In this document: piece after piece, positions 42,608-51,969 of the stretch
How the letters are laid out: each line of letters starts with the position of its first letter
Position numbering within the stretch: position 1 is the stretch's first letter
Origin: Algoriphagus ratkowskyi
GTDB lineage: Bacteria > Bacteroidota > Bacteroidia > Cytophagales > Cyclobacteriaceae
DNA: 59,103 bases
Assembly: GCF_002150505.1 (NCBI RefSeq)
Contig: NZ_MSSV01000027.1
Coordinates: forward strand, 1-59,103
Reading direction: 5' to 3'
The notes under the pieces: generated by a model
Databases searched by the model: none
What the model was told of the DNA's origin: nothing
What the model saw: the letters and a program-made list of their open reading frames with translations, nothing else
Position numbers and translations under genes: made by a program

Positions 42608-44047
42608 TTACTTCCATCCGCCACCAAGGGCTTGATAAATATTAACCTTGGCATTCATCTGTTTCATCTTGGTCTCGACCAAGTCGAACCTAGATTCCAG
42701 TGCATCTCTTTGCGTCAATAGCACTTCCATGTAATCTGCTCTTGCCGATTTGAAGAGCTCATTTGAAATATCTACTGACTGAGTAAGTGCCTCAACTTCC
42801 TGAGATTTCAAGTCGTAGCTTTGTTCTAAATTTTCGATGTTTGAAAGTTGATTAGCAACCTCCACGTAAGCATTTAGGATGGTTTGCTCATAGTTATAAA
42901 TAGCCTGAATCTGCTTTGCGTTTGCCATTTGATACCTCGCTTTTATCGCATTTCTATTGATCAAAGGAGCTACTAATTCACCTGCCAGTGAATAGATCAG
43001 CGACTCTGGAGACGTGAATATGTAGCGAGGATTGAAGGCATTGAAACCGAGGCCAGCTTTAATCTCAAGACTAGGGTAGAAATCAGCTTTGGCTACTTGA
43101 ATATCAATTTTTGATGCCGCTAGTTCCAACTCTGCTTGTCTGATATCAGGCCGATTTGCTAAGAGTTGAGATGGAATACCTGCATGAACCTTTTCCGAAA
43201 TAAGGTCAGCAAACGCATTGGAATCTCTCTCAATTTTCTGGGGGAATCTGCCTACCAGGAAGTTGATTCTATTTTCAACTTCTACGATTTCCTGCTGAAT
43301 ACCAAATTGCAAACCCTTGGTATTGAGTACCTGTGCCTGAAATCTACGTACAGCCAACTCAGTAACTCGAGCTGCTTCTTTTTGGTATTTTACTACCTCA
43401 AACGCATTGTTTTGAATCTCTATATTCTGCTGAACGATGGTAAGTTGATTGTCCAAGGCTAGCAACTCATAATAAGAATTAGCGATCTCGGAAATCAAAT
43501 TGGTAACCATAAAGTTTTTGCCTTCTACACTGGCCAAATACCTGGTCATTGCAGACTTTTTAGCATTACGCAGTTTGTGCCAAATATCAACTTCCCATGT
43601 AGCGTAAGCACCCAACATATAATCTTGCAATGGTTCAGGCATTTCCATGCCAGGCTTGATGTCTGTATTAGCATCATTGGCACCTTGGCTGGTATATCTA
43701 CCTACTTTGTCAACACCTGCTGCAGCTCCTAAACCTAAGGAAGGTAATATTTCACCCTTGCGAATTCTTATTTCGCTTTGAGCGATCTGGATTTCCTGCA
43801 ATGTGATGTTCAACTCCTGATTGTTGCTCAGGGCTGTATCAATCAATGCTATCAGATTTGCATCAGTAAAATACTCCTGCCATTTGACCTCTGTGACTAT
43901 ATTGCTGGTGTCCTGAGGGCTATTTGCATAGCTCTCAGGTGTTGTATTATTTACGTCTTTCTGAATTAGCTCTGGAGTTTTACAGCCTGACACCGCTAGT
44001 GTCATAAAAGCTACTCCTAAGCCTGTATATATGATTCTCTTAAGCAT
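42608..44047 (-). CDS. RND efflux outer-membrane channel (TolC/NodT type)
   Basis: This 479-aa outer-membrane factor has a lipoprotein signal (LAVSGC, Cys22). The two repeated helical-barrel units of OMF proteins are visible; SLGLGAAAGVDKVG and a second copy-like FYPSLEIKAGLGFNAF mark the beta-strand parts, and ANRPDIRQAELELAASKIDIQVAKADFYPSL is the classic NodT segment. It overlaps the RND pump gene by 8 bp and is the last gene of the operon. Confidence 0.92.
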   Translation of the reverse strand: MLKRIIYTGLGVAFMTLAVSGCKTPELIQKDVNNTTPESYANSPQDTSNIVTEVKWQEYFTDANLIALIDTALSNNQELNITLQEIQIAQSEIRIRKGEILPSLGLGAAAGVDKVGRYTSQGANDANTDIKPGMEMPEPLQDYMLGAYATWEVDIWHKLRNAKKSAMTRYLASVEGKNFMVTNLISEIANSYYELLALDNQLTIVQQNIEIQNNAFEVVKYQKEAARVTELAVRRFQAQVLNTKGLQFGIQQEIVEVENRINFLVGRFPQKIERDSNAFADLISEKVHAGIPSQLLANRPDIRQAELELAASKIDIQVAKADFYPSLEIKAGLGFNAFNPRYIFTSPESLIYSLAGELVAPLINRNAIKARYQMANAKQIQAIYNYEQTILNAYVEVANQLSNIENLEQSYDLKSQEVEALTQSVDISNELFKSARADYMEVLLTQRDALESRFDLVETKMKQMNAKVNIYQALGGGWK

Positions 44048-47000
44048 GAGCTTTTATTTTTGGTTCGGATAGTGGTGACTCATCTTCATTCTTAACTAAG
44101 TGACGGCCATCAGCCAGACTACCGAATATGTAGTACAATCCAGGGACAATAATTACCCCGAAAATAGTCCCGAAGAGCATACCTCCAAGTGCAGATGCTC
44201 CAATAGTATGGTTACCAATTGCTCCAGCACCTGAAGCCATAATTAAAGGAATCAAACCTGCGATAAAGGCAAATGAAGTCATAAGGATAGGGCGGAAACG
44301 TACTCTTGATCCTTCTATAGCTGCTTCAAATATGCTTAACCCTTCTAGGCGTTTTTGGACAGCAAACTCTACAATCAACACTGCATTTTTACCTAATAGA
44401 CCTACTAACATAATGAGACCAATCTGGGCATAGATATCATTGTCTAGTCCCATCAGTTTTAACAAGAAAAACGATCCGAATACACCTGCCGGAAGTGAGA
44501 ACACTACCGCGAGTGGAATGATAAAACTCTCATATTGTGCCGCTAGGACGAAATACACGAATACCAACACGATCAGAAAGACAAATAGAGCTTCATTTCC
44601 TCTGTTTGACTCATCATAGGATAGGCCTTCCCATGCGATGTCATATCCTTTAGGTAAGGTCTGCGCAGATACTTCTCTGATTGCTTGAATCGCATCAGCC
44701 GTAGTGTATCCATCTCCCGGAAGTCCACGGATAGAAGCTGAATTGTACATGTTGAATCGGGTAACCTCATTTGGACCTTGAGTTTTCTTCATAGTCATGA
44801 AGGCTGAATAAGGAACCATTTCGCCTGATTCATTTTTAACAAACAGTTTTAAGACATCAGAAGGAAGCCGTCTAAACGCAGGATCTGATTGGACGTAAAC
44901 CTTGAAAAATCTACCAAATCGGATAAATCCTTGTTCGTAAGTACTACCGATAAGAATGTTCAGGTTTTCCATTGCATCTCCGATTGAAACTCCCTTTTGC
45001 ATCGCTTTTTCGTTATCGATTTCCAATTCGTACTGAGGATAATTGGCAGCAAAGAAGGTGAACAGGCCGGCAAGCTCTTTTCTCTTGCTTAGATCGTCCA
45101 TAAATTTCTGATTGATCTTATCAAATTCCTGGTAATCAGTGGTTGTCGTCTTGTCAAGGAGACGCATAGAGAAACCTCCTGATGAACCAAAACCTGGAAT
45201 TGCTGGTGGCTCGAAGAATTCGACTACAGCACCCAATCCTTTGGATTCTTCTTCCAGTTCTTCCATGATTTCTTTCACGGTGTGCTTTCGATCTCCCCAC
45301 GGCTTTAAATTGATCAGGCAAGTGCCGGCATTGGAACCACGACCTTCGGTCATGATTTCATATCCTGCCAAAGAGGATACCGATTCCACACCGTCAATTT
45401 CTTCACATATTTTCATGAGCCTCTGAGAGACTTGATTAGTTCGTTCAAGTGTTGATCCCGGAGGTGTTTGGATGATGGCGTAGATAGTACCCTGATCTTC
45501 ACTTGGGATAAATCCTGCAGGAAGAATTTGGTTTTCGAAAACGATACCCGCTCCAAAAAGTAACAGGATTGCCCAAGTGAGCCATTTTCTACTGACCATA
45601 GATCTCAGTAAGCTCACATATTTTCCTGTTAGCTTGTCAAAACCATTATTGAAACCATCAAGTGCTCTGGTTAGGAGATTTTTCTTTTTCACTTTGCCAT
45701 GATTATTTTTCAATAGCATCGCACAGAGAACTGGAGTCAAGGTCAAAGCAATGATCGCTGAAATCACGATAGAACTGGCCATTGTAATAGAGAATTGTCT
45801 GTAGAATGTACCTACTGGGCCACTCATAAATGAGATCGGTAAGAATACCGAAACCATTACAGCGGTGATAGCGATGATAGCTCCGGAAATTTCTCCTAAT
45901 ACTCTTTTTACAGCTTGATATGGTGTCAAATGTGGCATTTGTTCCATCTTGGCGTGTACCGCTTCCACTACCACGATCGCGTCATCCACCACAATACCAA
46001 TAGCAAGCACCAAGGCAAAAAGAGTGATAATGTTGATGGAAAGCCCAAATAATTGGAGGACGAAAAATGCCCCTATCAGTGATACAGGAACGGCAATGAT
46101 TGGGATCAATGTCGAGCGCCAATCACCAAGGAAGATAAATACCACCAAGGCCACTAAGATAAATGCATCTCGAAGCGTGTGGATTACCTGTTCGGTGGAA
46201 GCATCTAAGAATCGGGATACGTCATAGCTGATTTTGTAATCTATTCCCGGAGGAAAGGATTGTTTCATGATCTCAAGCTCCGCTTTTACTTCTTCAATTA
46301 CATCACTCGCGTTACTGCCATAGTTTTGTTTCAGTACTATGGCTGCCGAAGGTTTTCCGTCCAAATTGGAATAGATATCAAAAAATTCACTACCCAATTC
46401 AGTTCTGGCAATATCTTTAAGCTTTATTAATTCTCCTTCCGGGTTTGCTCGGATGATGATATTGTCATACTCTTCAGGCTTGCTGAATCTTCCTTTGTAT
46501 GTCAGAACATATTCCAGTGATTGAGCTTCAATTCCTGAGCTTTGTCCGATTCTTCCTGGTCGTCCTACAATACTTTGCTCCTTCATAGCTTCCATCACCT
46601 CATCCACTGAGACATTGTATGCGCGCATACGATCCGGGTTTAACCAAACACGCATAGCATAGGTACGGCTACCTAATATTTGAGTTCTACCAACTCCTTT
46701 GATTCGGTTGATCTCAGGGATCATGTTGACGTTTGCGTAGTTGTAGAGGAATTTCTCATCTATACTCTCACTGGTAGAATATAGGTTGACATACATCAAC
46801 ATACTTGGCTGGATAGGTGTGATAATCACGCCTTCTCTTTGCACGAGCTCAGGGAGGAGAGGCATCACTTGATCGACTCTGGTTTTCACTCGTATTACCG
46901 CCTCATTGGGATCCGTACCAGGCTCGAAGATGATGTTAATTGTGGCTTCGCCTGCACTGGTAGCATCAGTTGCGATGTATCGCATATCCTGCACACCGTT

Positions 47001-47207
47001 GATAGCATTTTCTAAGGTTATCAACGTAGACTTCACAAGTACATCCGCACTTGATCCAGGATAGGCTATGAAAATACTTACCGTGGTAGGCGCAATTGGA
47101 GGGAACTGAGATATAGGTAACTGATTGATAGACAGTAATCCTACAAATACAATAACGATTGAAATGACAATCGCTAGGACTGGTCGTTTTATGAATGTGC
47201 TAAACAT
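44040..47207 (-). CDS. RND multidrug efflux pump, HAE1 family
   Basis: This 1055-aa inner-membrane pump has 12 helices and two large periplasmic domains. The start MFSTFIKRPVLAIVISIVIV is the typical first helix. The proton-relay Asp pair lies in the fourth helix (LAIGIVVDDAIVVVEAVH, about 400-417), and the Lys of helix 10 in GLLGKNAVLIVEFA. The architecture matches AcrB/MexB-like hydrophobe/amphiphile exporters. The operon order is adaptor, pump, channel, all minus strand; no regulator gene is adjacent. Confidence 0.95.
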   Translation of the reverse strand: MFSTFIKRPVLAIVISIVIVFVGLLSINQLPISQFPPIAPTTVSIFIAYPGSSADVLVKSTLITLENAINGVQDMRYIATDATSAGEATINIIFEPGTDPNEAVIRVKTRVDQVMPLLPELVQREGVIITPIQPSMLMYVNLYSTSESIDEKFLYNYANVNMIPEINRIKGVGRTQILGSRTYAMRVWLNPDRMRAYNVSVDEVMEAMKEQSIVGRPGRIGQSSGIEAQSLEYVLTYKGRFSKPEEYDNIIIRANPEGELIKLKDIARTELGSEFFDIYSNLDGKPSAAIVLKQNYGSNASDVIEEVKAELEIMKQSFPPGIDYKISYDVSRFLDASTEQVIHTLRDAFILVALVVFIFLGDWRSTLIPIIAVPVSLIGAFFVLQLFGLSINIITLFALVLAIGIVVDDAIVVVEAVHAKMEQMPHLTPYQAVKRVLGEISGAIIAITAVMVSVFLPISFMSGPVGTFYRQFSITMASSIVISAIIALTLTPVLCAMLLKNNHGKVKKKNLLTRALDGFNNGFDKLTGKYVSLLRSMVSRKWLTWAILLLFGAGIVFENQILPAGFIPSEDQGTIYAIIQTPPGSTLERTNQVSQRLMKICEEIDGVESVSSLAGYEIMTEGRGSNAGTCLINLKPWGDRKHTVKEIMEELEEESKGLGAVVEFFEPPAIPGFGSSGGFSMRLLDKTTTTDYQEFDKINQKFMDDLSKRKELAGLFTFFAANYPQYELEIDNEKAMQKGVSIGDAMENLNILIGSTYEQGFIRFGRFFKVYVQSDPAFRRLPSDVLKLFVKNESGEMVPYSAFMTMKKTQGPNEVTRFNMYNSASIRGLPGDGYTTADAIQAIREVSAQTLPKGYDIAWEGLSYDESNRGNEALFVFLIVLVFVYFVLAAQYESFIIPLAVVFSLPAGVFGSFFLLKLMGLDNDIYAQIGLIMLVGLLGKNAVLIVEFAVQKRLEGLSIFEAAIEGSRVRFRPILMTSFAFIAGLIPLIMASGAGAIGNHTIGASALGGMLFGTIFGVIIVPGLYYIFGSLADGRHLVKNEDESPLSEPKIKAHA

Positions 47208-47236
47208 TGTTGCTGCTGGTTTTAATGAGAGATGAA

Positions 47237-48325
47237 CTACTCTGCATATAAGGATAACTGAGACAATGCTGTGTGAGGCTGCACGAAATCGAAGTGTATT
47301 TCTTCGTTTTCTCTTACCAGACGGAGACCTTCAAGAAGTATTTTATCTGTTTTCTCTAGACCTGCTGAAATAATATAGATATGTGGGATTTCTGCTGCGA
47401 TAGTGATTTCTCTAGAACGAATTTTATTTTCCGAATCAATCACATAGACATACTTTTTGTCAAGTACTTCGAAGGTTGTTTTTTGAGGAATCAAAAGGGC
47501 ATCAATAAGGGGAATGCGCATTTCAATATTGCCGGTTTCTCCATGTCTTAAAAGGCCATCAGGATTTGGGAAGGTGGCTCTGAAGGCTATGTTTCCTGTC
47601 TCATTGTTGAAATCAGCTTCTATAGTTTCTACTATGCCTTGATAAGCGAAGTACTTATTGTTTGCCATCAAAAGATGCACAATTACATTCTCTTGGCTCT
47701 TTACCTCTGCTTTGTATTCTAAATATTCAGCTTCTGGGACGTTATAATAAACCCACATTTTGCTATTGTCTGAAAACTCAGATAATAATTCACCTTCATC
47801 CAGCAAGCTTCCTTCTCTCACACGAAATCGACCAATTATCCCATCAAATGGAGCTCTGATCTCAGTGAATGCCAAATGGACTTCTGCTAACGCAAGTTCA
47901 GCTTGAGCCTTAGAAAGCTTTGCCTTCGCCATTGCCAACTCATTAGGCGCCACTATATTTCTATCTGCGAGTGTTTTTGTGTTTTGGTATTCTATCTCTG
48001 CAAAATCTACTTCTGCTTTTGCACTTTGCTGCTCAGCTTGATATAGGTTGGGCATAATTTTGAATAAAAGCTGGCCTTTTTTGACGAGTTGACCTTCATC
48101 TACATAGATTTTCTGTAGGTAGCCTCTTTCCTGAGCGCGCAGCTCTATGTGTTGGATGGAATGTATTTGGGAGACATAATCTTTCGTGATTAATGTATCC
48201 ATAATAAGAGGGCTGGTAACCAGAAATGTGGTTTCTGCCTCTTTATACTCTTCTCCGTGTGTGGTACAGCTTGCAATCCAAAGTGTGCCGCACAGGCTGA
48301 TGAGCATGAAAATTCGATTTTTCAT
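47237..48325 (-). CDS. RND efflux periplasmic adaptor (MFP)
   Basis: This 362-aa lipoprotein (WIASC, Cys20) has the membrane-fusion protein layout: barrel-sandwich half (GYLQKIYVDEGQLVKKGQLL, about 68-87), alpha hairpin (about 90-145), second half with FDGIIGRFRVREGSLLDEGE (about 158-177) and a beta-barrel domain. It is the first gene of the efflux operon, 29 bp before the pump gene. A perfect palindrome 74 bp upstream may be its operator. Confidence 0.93.
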   Translation of the reverse strand: MKNRIFMLISLCGTLWIASCTTHGEEYKEAETTFLVTSPLIMDTLITKDYVSQIHSIQHIELRAQERGYLQKIYVDEGQLVKKGQLLFKIMPNLYQAEQQSAKAEVDFAEIEYQNTKTLADRNIVAPNELAMAKAKLSKAQAELALAEVHLAFTEIRAPFDGIIGRFRVREGSLLDEGELLSEFSDNSKMWVYYNVPEAEYLEYKAEVKSQENVIVHLLMANNKYFAYQGIVETIEADFNNETGNIAFRATFPNPDGLLRHGETGNIEMRIPLIDALLIPQKTTFEVLDKKYVYVIDSENKIRSREITIAAEIPHIYIISAGLEKTDKILLEGLRLVRENEEIHFDFVQPHTALSQLSLYAE

Positions 48326-48398
48326 AAGTTGATTTTTTCTAAACGAAACTGTTTTCCAGATGATTTTGGGATGGGGTATAAGAAATACGCCGAAGCTC

Positions 48399-48417
48399 CA
48401 TTAGCATTTTGCTAATG
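48399..48417. promoter_or_regulatory. Perfect 8-bp palindrome before the RND operon
   Basis: CATTAGCA-TTT-TGCTAATG lies 74 bp upstream of the adaptor start. No T-run follows on either strand, so it is not a terminator. Its size and symmetry suit a TetR- or MarR-like repressor site, but the regulator is not in the window. Confidence 0.5.
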
Positions 48418-48482
48418 TGTTAAGAGCAGGAATTAAATTGAAGGAGTATTGGCAAAAGTGAGATTTGCCTCAAAAAAAGGTA

Positions 48483-48890
48483 TTACAGCCTAAAAACTTG
48501 AAATAATACGTGTAAACGAAGTGTTGGTGTATTGGGAGTAAACTTGCTAAAAGGCAAGTCTTCGGATAGATCATTTGATAGAAATACGAAAACTTGAGTG
48601 AATTGCAGCGCACTGAAGTACTGAAAGTCTAAAACATTGCTACTTACAAAATCATCGTCTTCCTCTTCAACTTTGGAATTATTGACAATGAAAATATCAT
48701 TTCCATGATCATTTGCAGCAGAAAAAGTTAGTGGGTGCTGGCTAGAATTATTGACCCCTATGCTATTCGCAAAGAGACTTCCATATTCATCTTTAGCATT
48801 TTCATTGGCCTGATTGGCGTATACAGCACTATATCCACTCGATATGAGGATACTTAGCGATACTAGAAACCTGACTAAATAATTTGCCAT
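48483..48890 (-). CDS. Small secreted protein of unknown function
   Basis: I start at MANYLVRFLVSLSILISSG, giving 135 aa with a signal peptide (about 1-25). A strong promoter ends 8 bp upstream of this ATG, whereas the longer frame to 48983 runs through it. The mature part is acidic in the middle (EEEDDDF) and ends with hydrophobic, aromatic residues (LHVLFQVFRL). It precedes the RND operon by 157 bp on the same strand. Function unknown. Confidence 0.6.
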   Translation of the reverse strand: MANYLVRFLVSLSILISSGYSAVYANQANENAKDEYGSLFANSIGVNNSSQHPLTFSAANDHGNDIFIVNNSKVEEEDDDFVSSNVLDFQYFSALQFTQVFVFLSNDLSEDLPFSKFTPNTPTLRLHVLFQVFRL

Positions 48891-48897
48891 TAGAGTA

Positions 48898-48929
48898 CAA
48901 ACGTAAGTAAGGAATTTCTGATATTCAAA
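48898..48929 (-). promoter_or_regulatory. Promoter of the small secreted protein
   Basis: Minus strand TTTG (48929-48926), 20-bp spacer, TACGTTTG (48905-48898), an exact TAnnTTTG match. The ATG is 7 bp beyond. It could also feed the RND operon by read-through. Confidence 0.7.
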
Positions 48930-49290
48930 TGCTTTTGAGTAAATATTCTCAATGATAAGGCTGTTTTGTTGAAAATATTTCATTTCATGCTTCTAGTAAC
49001 TAGAAATGAGGATTTTGGTTTAGTAGAGAAAGATGGAACTCTTGGAATATATATCATATTGAAAAGTAGCTTTCCTTGAAAAAATTCAGTGAAATGACGA
49101 GTTCCATTCTTTGGTCTATCTTTTAATAAAATGAGAATAACCTTTAATAGAGCAGGTGAGAGGGTTTTGTCTCTATGATTTCCGGTACATATTTTCTGTT
49201 TTAGAAAAAGTTTTCTGCAAGGAGATTTTTGAAGGGGGTTTCAGATCATTTTCTTCAAAGAGTTTTGAAATGTTGATTCAAATTGTGTTT
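48930..49290. other. Intergenic region before the sulfatase gene
   Basis: I see no gene, RNA or clear operator. The likely sulfatase -7 element TAGATTTT (about 49291-49298) borders it. Confidence 0.4.
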
Positions 49291-49314
49291 TTAGATTTTT
49301 CAAAAAATAGTCTT

Positions 49315-50781
49315 GTGTTAAGAAAATATATAGGAATTACCGCGCTGTCAGGACTGCTGCTGATTGGGTGTGGCTCACTTTTAGGAAGTTGTAAAAGTTC
49401 TCCCAAATCAGATTTACACCAGCAGGAAAATAGAGAAAGCCCTCCTAATATTATTCTGATTATGGCAGATGATCAAGGTTGGGGAGATACAGGTTACAAT
49501 GGTCACCCAAATCTTCTTACTCCCAATCTGGATAAGATGGCAGCTAGCGGAGCAATTTTTGAACGTTTTTATGCCGCAGCACCAGTTTGTTCCCCTACCC
49601 GTGGAAGTGTAATGACAGGAAGGCACCCTCTTCGATATGGGATTTGTACTGCCAACTGCGGGCATATCAAGCAAGAAGAAATAACCTTGGCTGAATTGGT
49701 TAAAGAAAAAGGCTATGCTACAGGACATTTTGGAAAATGGCACTTAGGAACTTTGACTCGTGATACCTTGGACGCGAACCGAGGAGGTCGAGCAAAATTT
49801 GACGGTGATTATGCGCCACCTTGGGACAATGGCTTCGATGTGAGTTTTGTGACGGAGTCAAAAGTTCCTACTTGGAATCCGATGATAACTCCTCCTAAAT
49901 CAGCGGAAGATGTGGGTGATAAATTGGTAGAAGGAGAGTCGTTTCAGACTTTTTATTGGACAGGCCCAGGCGAGATAGTAACTGACAATCTGGAGGGCGA
50001 TGATTCCCGTGTCATTATGGATCGGGCGATTCCTTTTATTGAAAATTCAGTCAATCAAAAAAAGCCATTTTTAACGATCATCTGGTTTCACACCCCACAT
50101 TTGCCCGTGTTATCTGGCGAAGAATATAAGAAGCCATATGCTAACCTGTCTGAGGATCAGCAAAATTATTATGGTGTAATGTCCGCTTTGGATCTGCAGG
50201 TAGGTAGGTTGAGAGATAAGCTGGAAGAACTGGGAGTAGCAGAAAATACAATTTTGTTTTATACAAGTGACAATGGCCCAGAGGGCAAATCTGTAACTGG
50301 TCGTACTCAGGGCCTGACCAAAGGTCTGAAAGGAAGAAAGAGAAGTTTGTACGAAGGAGGGATTCGAGTGCCGGGTATCGTAGAGTGGAAGGGCAAGATA
50401 GCTCCGGGTACAAAAATTACTGCTCCGAGTTATACCTCTGATTATTTCCCAACGATAGCTAACTTATTGGGAGTGGATATTCAGCCATATAACCGGCCTT
50501 ATGACGGAGTTGATCTATTCCCTTTTATATATGGGAATCAGACCCAAAGAGAGCAGCCTTTGGCTTTTAATTTTGAGTCACAATCGGCTTTGATTGAGGA
50601 AGATTATAAGATTTATAGAAAAGGACCCAACTCGGAATTTGAGTTGTATCATATCAAAAATGACCCGGGAGAAACTATTGATTTAGCCAAGAAGGATCCT
50701 AGAAAGCTCGAGGAAATGGTTAAGTACTGGGAAGATTGGAATGCTTCAGTAAAGCGAAGTGAGGCTGGGGAGGATTATTGA
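49315..50781 (+). CDS. Sulfatase, lipoprotein
   Basis: This is a 489-aa type I arylsulfatase. I choose GTG at 49315 because it opens a lipoprotein signal (ITALSGLLLIGC) and follows a promoter-like box; an ATG at 49270 is in frame. NIILIMADDQGWGDTGYNG carries the metal-binding Asp pair, and Cys92 in CSPTRGS (C-x-P-x-R) is the residue converted to formylglycine. GKWHLG and YTSDNGPEG complete the active site. It would remove sulfate from a polysaccharide or other ester outside the cytoplasm. No sulfatase-maturing enzyme or glycoside hydrolase is nearby. Confidence 0.9.
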   Translation: MLRKYIGITALSGLLLIGCGSLLGSCKSSPKSDLHQQENRESPPNIILIMADDQGWGDTGYNGHPNLLTPNLDKMAASGAIFERFYAAAPVCSPTRGSVMTGRHPLRYGICTANCGHIKQEEITLAELVKEKGYATGHFGKWHLGTLTRDTLDANRGGRAKFDGDYAPPWDNGFDVSFVTESKVPTWNPMITPPKSAEDVGDKLVEGESFQTFYWTGPGEIVTDNLEGDDSRVIMDRAIPFIENSVNQKKPFLTIIWFHTPHLPVLSGEEYKKPYANLSEDQQNYYGVMSALDLQVGRLRDKLEELGVAENTILFYTSDNGPEGKSVTGRTQGLTKGLKGRKRSLYEGGIRVPGIVEWKGKIAPGTKITAPSYTSDYFPTIANLLGVDIQPYNRPYDGVDLFPFIYGNQTQREQPLAFNFESQSALIEEDYKIYRKGPNSEFELYHIKNDPGETIDLAKKDPRKLEEMVKYWEDWNASVKRSEAGEDY

Positions 50782-50833
50782 GTTATAGAAATGACGTCAA
50801 GTCTAATCGTGCTTAAAATGTGAAATTATAATG

Positions 50834-50865
50834 AAAGCTCCGGTATATGTGATACCGGAGCTTTT
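50834..50865. terminator. Bidirectional terminator hairpin
   Basis: AAAGCTCCGGTAT (50834-50846) and ATACCGGAGCTTT (50852-50864) form a perfect 13-bp stem with loop ATGTG between the convergent sulfatase and fructokinase genes. Confidence 0.9.
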
Positions 50866-50928
50866 CCTTTTGGTTTATATACACCTAAATCTTGTATGGT
50901 GATCAATTTGACGAATGCAAGCCTGAGC

Positions 50929-51858
50929 TTAATAGTCCAACTCAATAGGATATACCTGATTTTTTTTACTGAACGACAAGAAATCTGTTAATGAATAGTC
51001 TGGACAAGCTCCTTGCTGAGCGGTAATAAATGCCCCTAATGAAACTGCATTACTCATTATTTCCTGGGCAGTAGAGTTCTTTTCTAATCGCTTTGAAATA
51101 AATCCAGCCAAGAAGCTATCACCACTGCCTACAGTATCTTTTACCGTAATAGGAATAGTTGGGTAATTGTGAATAGCATCTTTACAAACGTAAAGAGCGC
51201 CTTTGCTGCCTTTAGACACGATCACTTCCATGATCCCAAATGTGTCTTGGATAAAACGAATACTATCTACTTCATCTTGGTAGGATTTGCCCAAAAAATC
51301 TAAGATCAAGCGCAGTTCTGCCTTGTTGAATTTGGCCAACTGCGTTTTGTGAAGAAGCTGTTTGATTTGAGTTACATCAACATGTGGAGGCCTTAGATTA
51401 ATGTCAAAAATATTATAAGTGCTTGCCTCCACAAGCTCAAATAGCGTGTTTCGGGAGACTTTGTTTCTTGCAGCCAAAGAACCAAAAACCAGAGCATCCA
51501 TCATGGATATATTTTGATTGTCGCTTGGTAGGAAATCAATATAGTCCCAAGCTACACCTTCTACTATTTCATATTGAGCTTCGTTGTTTTCATCCAAAGT
51601 AGCCAACACTTCACTAGTTGGGTACTGAGTCGAGACTTGGATCCCAGCGGTAGAGATATTCCAGTTTTTGATTTTCTCTAACAGTTCAGCGCCTAAGCTA
51701 TCGTCTCCAACGCTACTGATCATATAGGCTTCAACTCCCATTTTGGAAAGGTGATAAGCAACATTGAAAGGTGCGCCGCCAGCTCTTTTATTTCCATCCA
51801 TGAACCTGTCCCACAGGACTTCACCGAAGCATGCTACTTTAATTTTCTTGTTGATCAT
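50929..51858 (-). CDS. PfkB family carbohydrate kinase (fructokinase-like)
   Basis: This 309-aa ribokinase-fold enzyme starts at MINKKIKVACFGEVLWDRF; ATG at 51873 is an equally possible start. GGAPFNVAYHLSKMG (about 27-41) is the sugar-binding PfkB signature, and DTVGSGDSFLAGFIS (near residue 250) contains the catalytic Asp. It follows a sugar transporter and a polyol dehydrogenase gene, so phosphorylation of fructose to fructose-6-phosphate is the likely reaction (inference). Confidence 0.88.
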   Translation of the reverse strand: MINKKIKVACFGEVLWDRFMDGNKRAGGAPFNVAYHLSKMGVEAYMISSVGDDSLGAELLEKIKNWNISTAGIQVSTQYPTSEVLATLDENNEAQYEIVEGVAWDYIDFLPSDNQNISMMDALVFGSLAARNKVSRNTLFELVEASTYNIFDINLRPPHVDVTQIKQLLHKTQLAKFNKAELRLILDFLGKSYQDEVDSIRFIQDTFGIMEVIVSKGSKGALYVCKDAIHNYPTIPITVKDTVGSGDSFLAGFISKRLEKNSTAQEIMSNAVSLGAFITAQQGACPDYSLTDFLSFSKKNQVYPIELDY

Positions 51859-51969
51859 TTTACTTAAGGTCATTATTGGGCGGGAGTGCAGAATAATTCT
51901 AGGACGACGCCAGTAGCTTCTACTTTCTACTGGCATGTCCTGTTAGGTATTGAGAGAGGAAAAGGGAAA

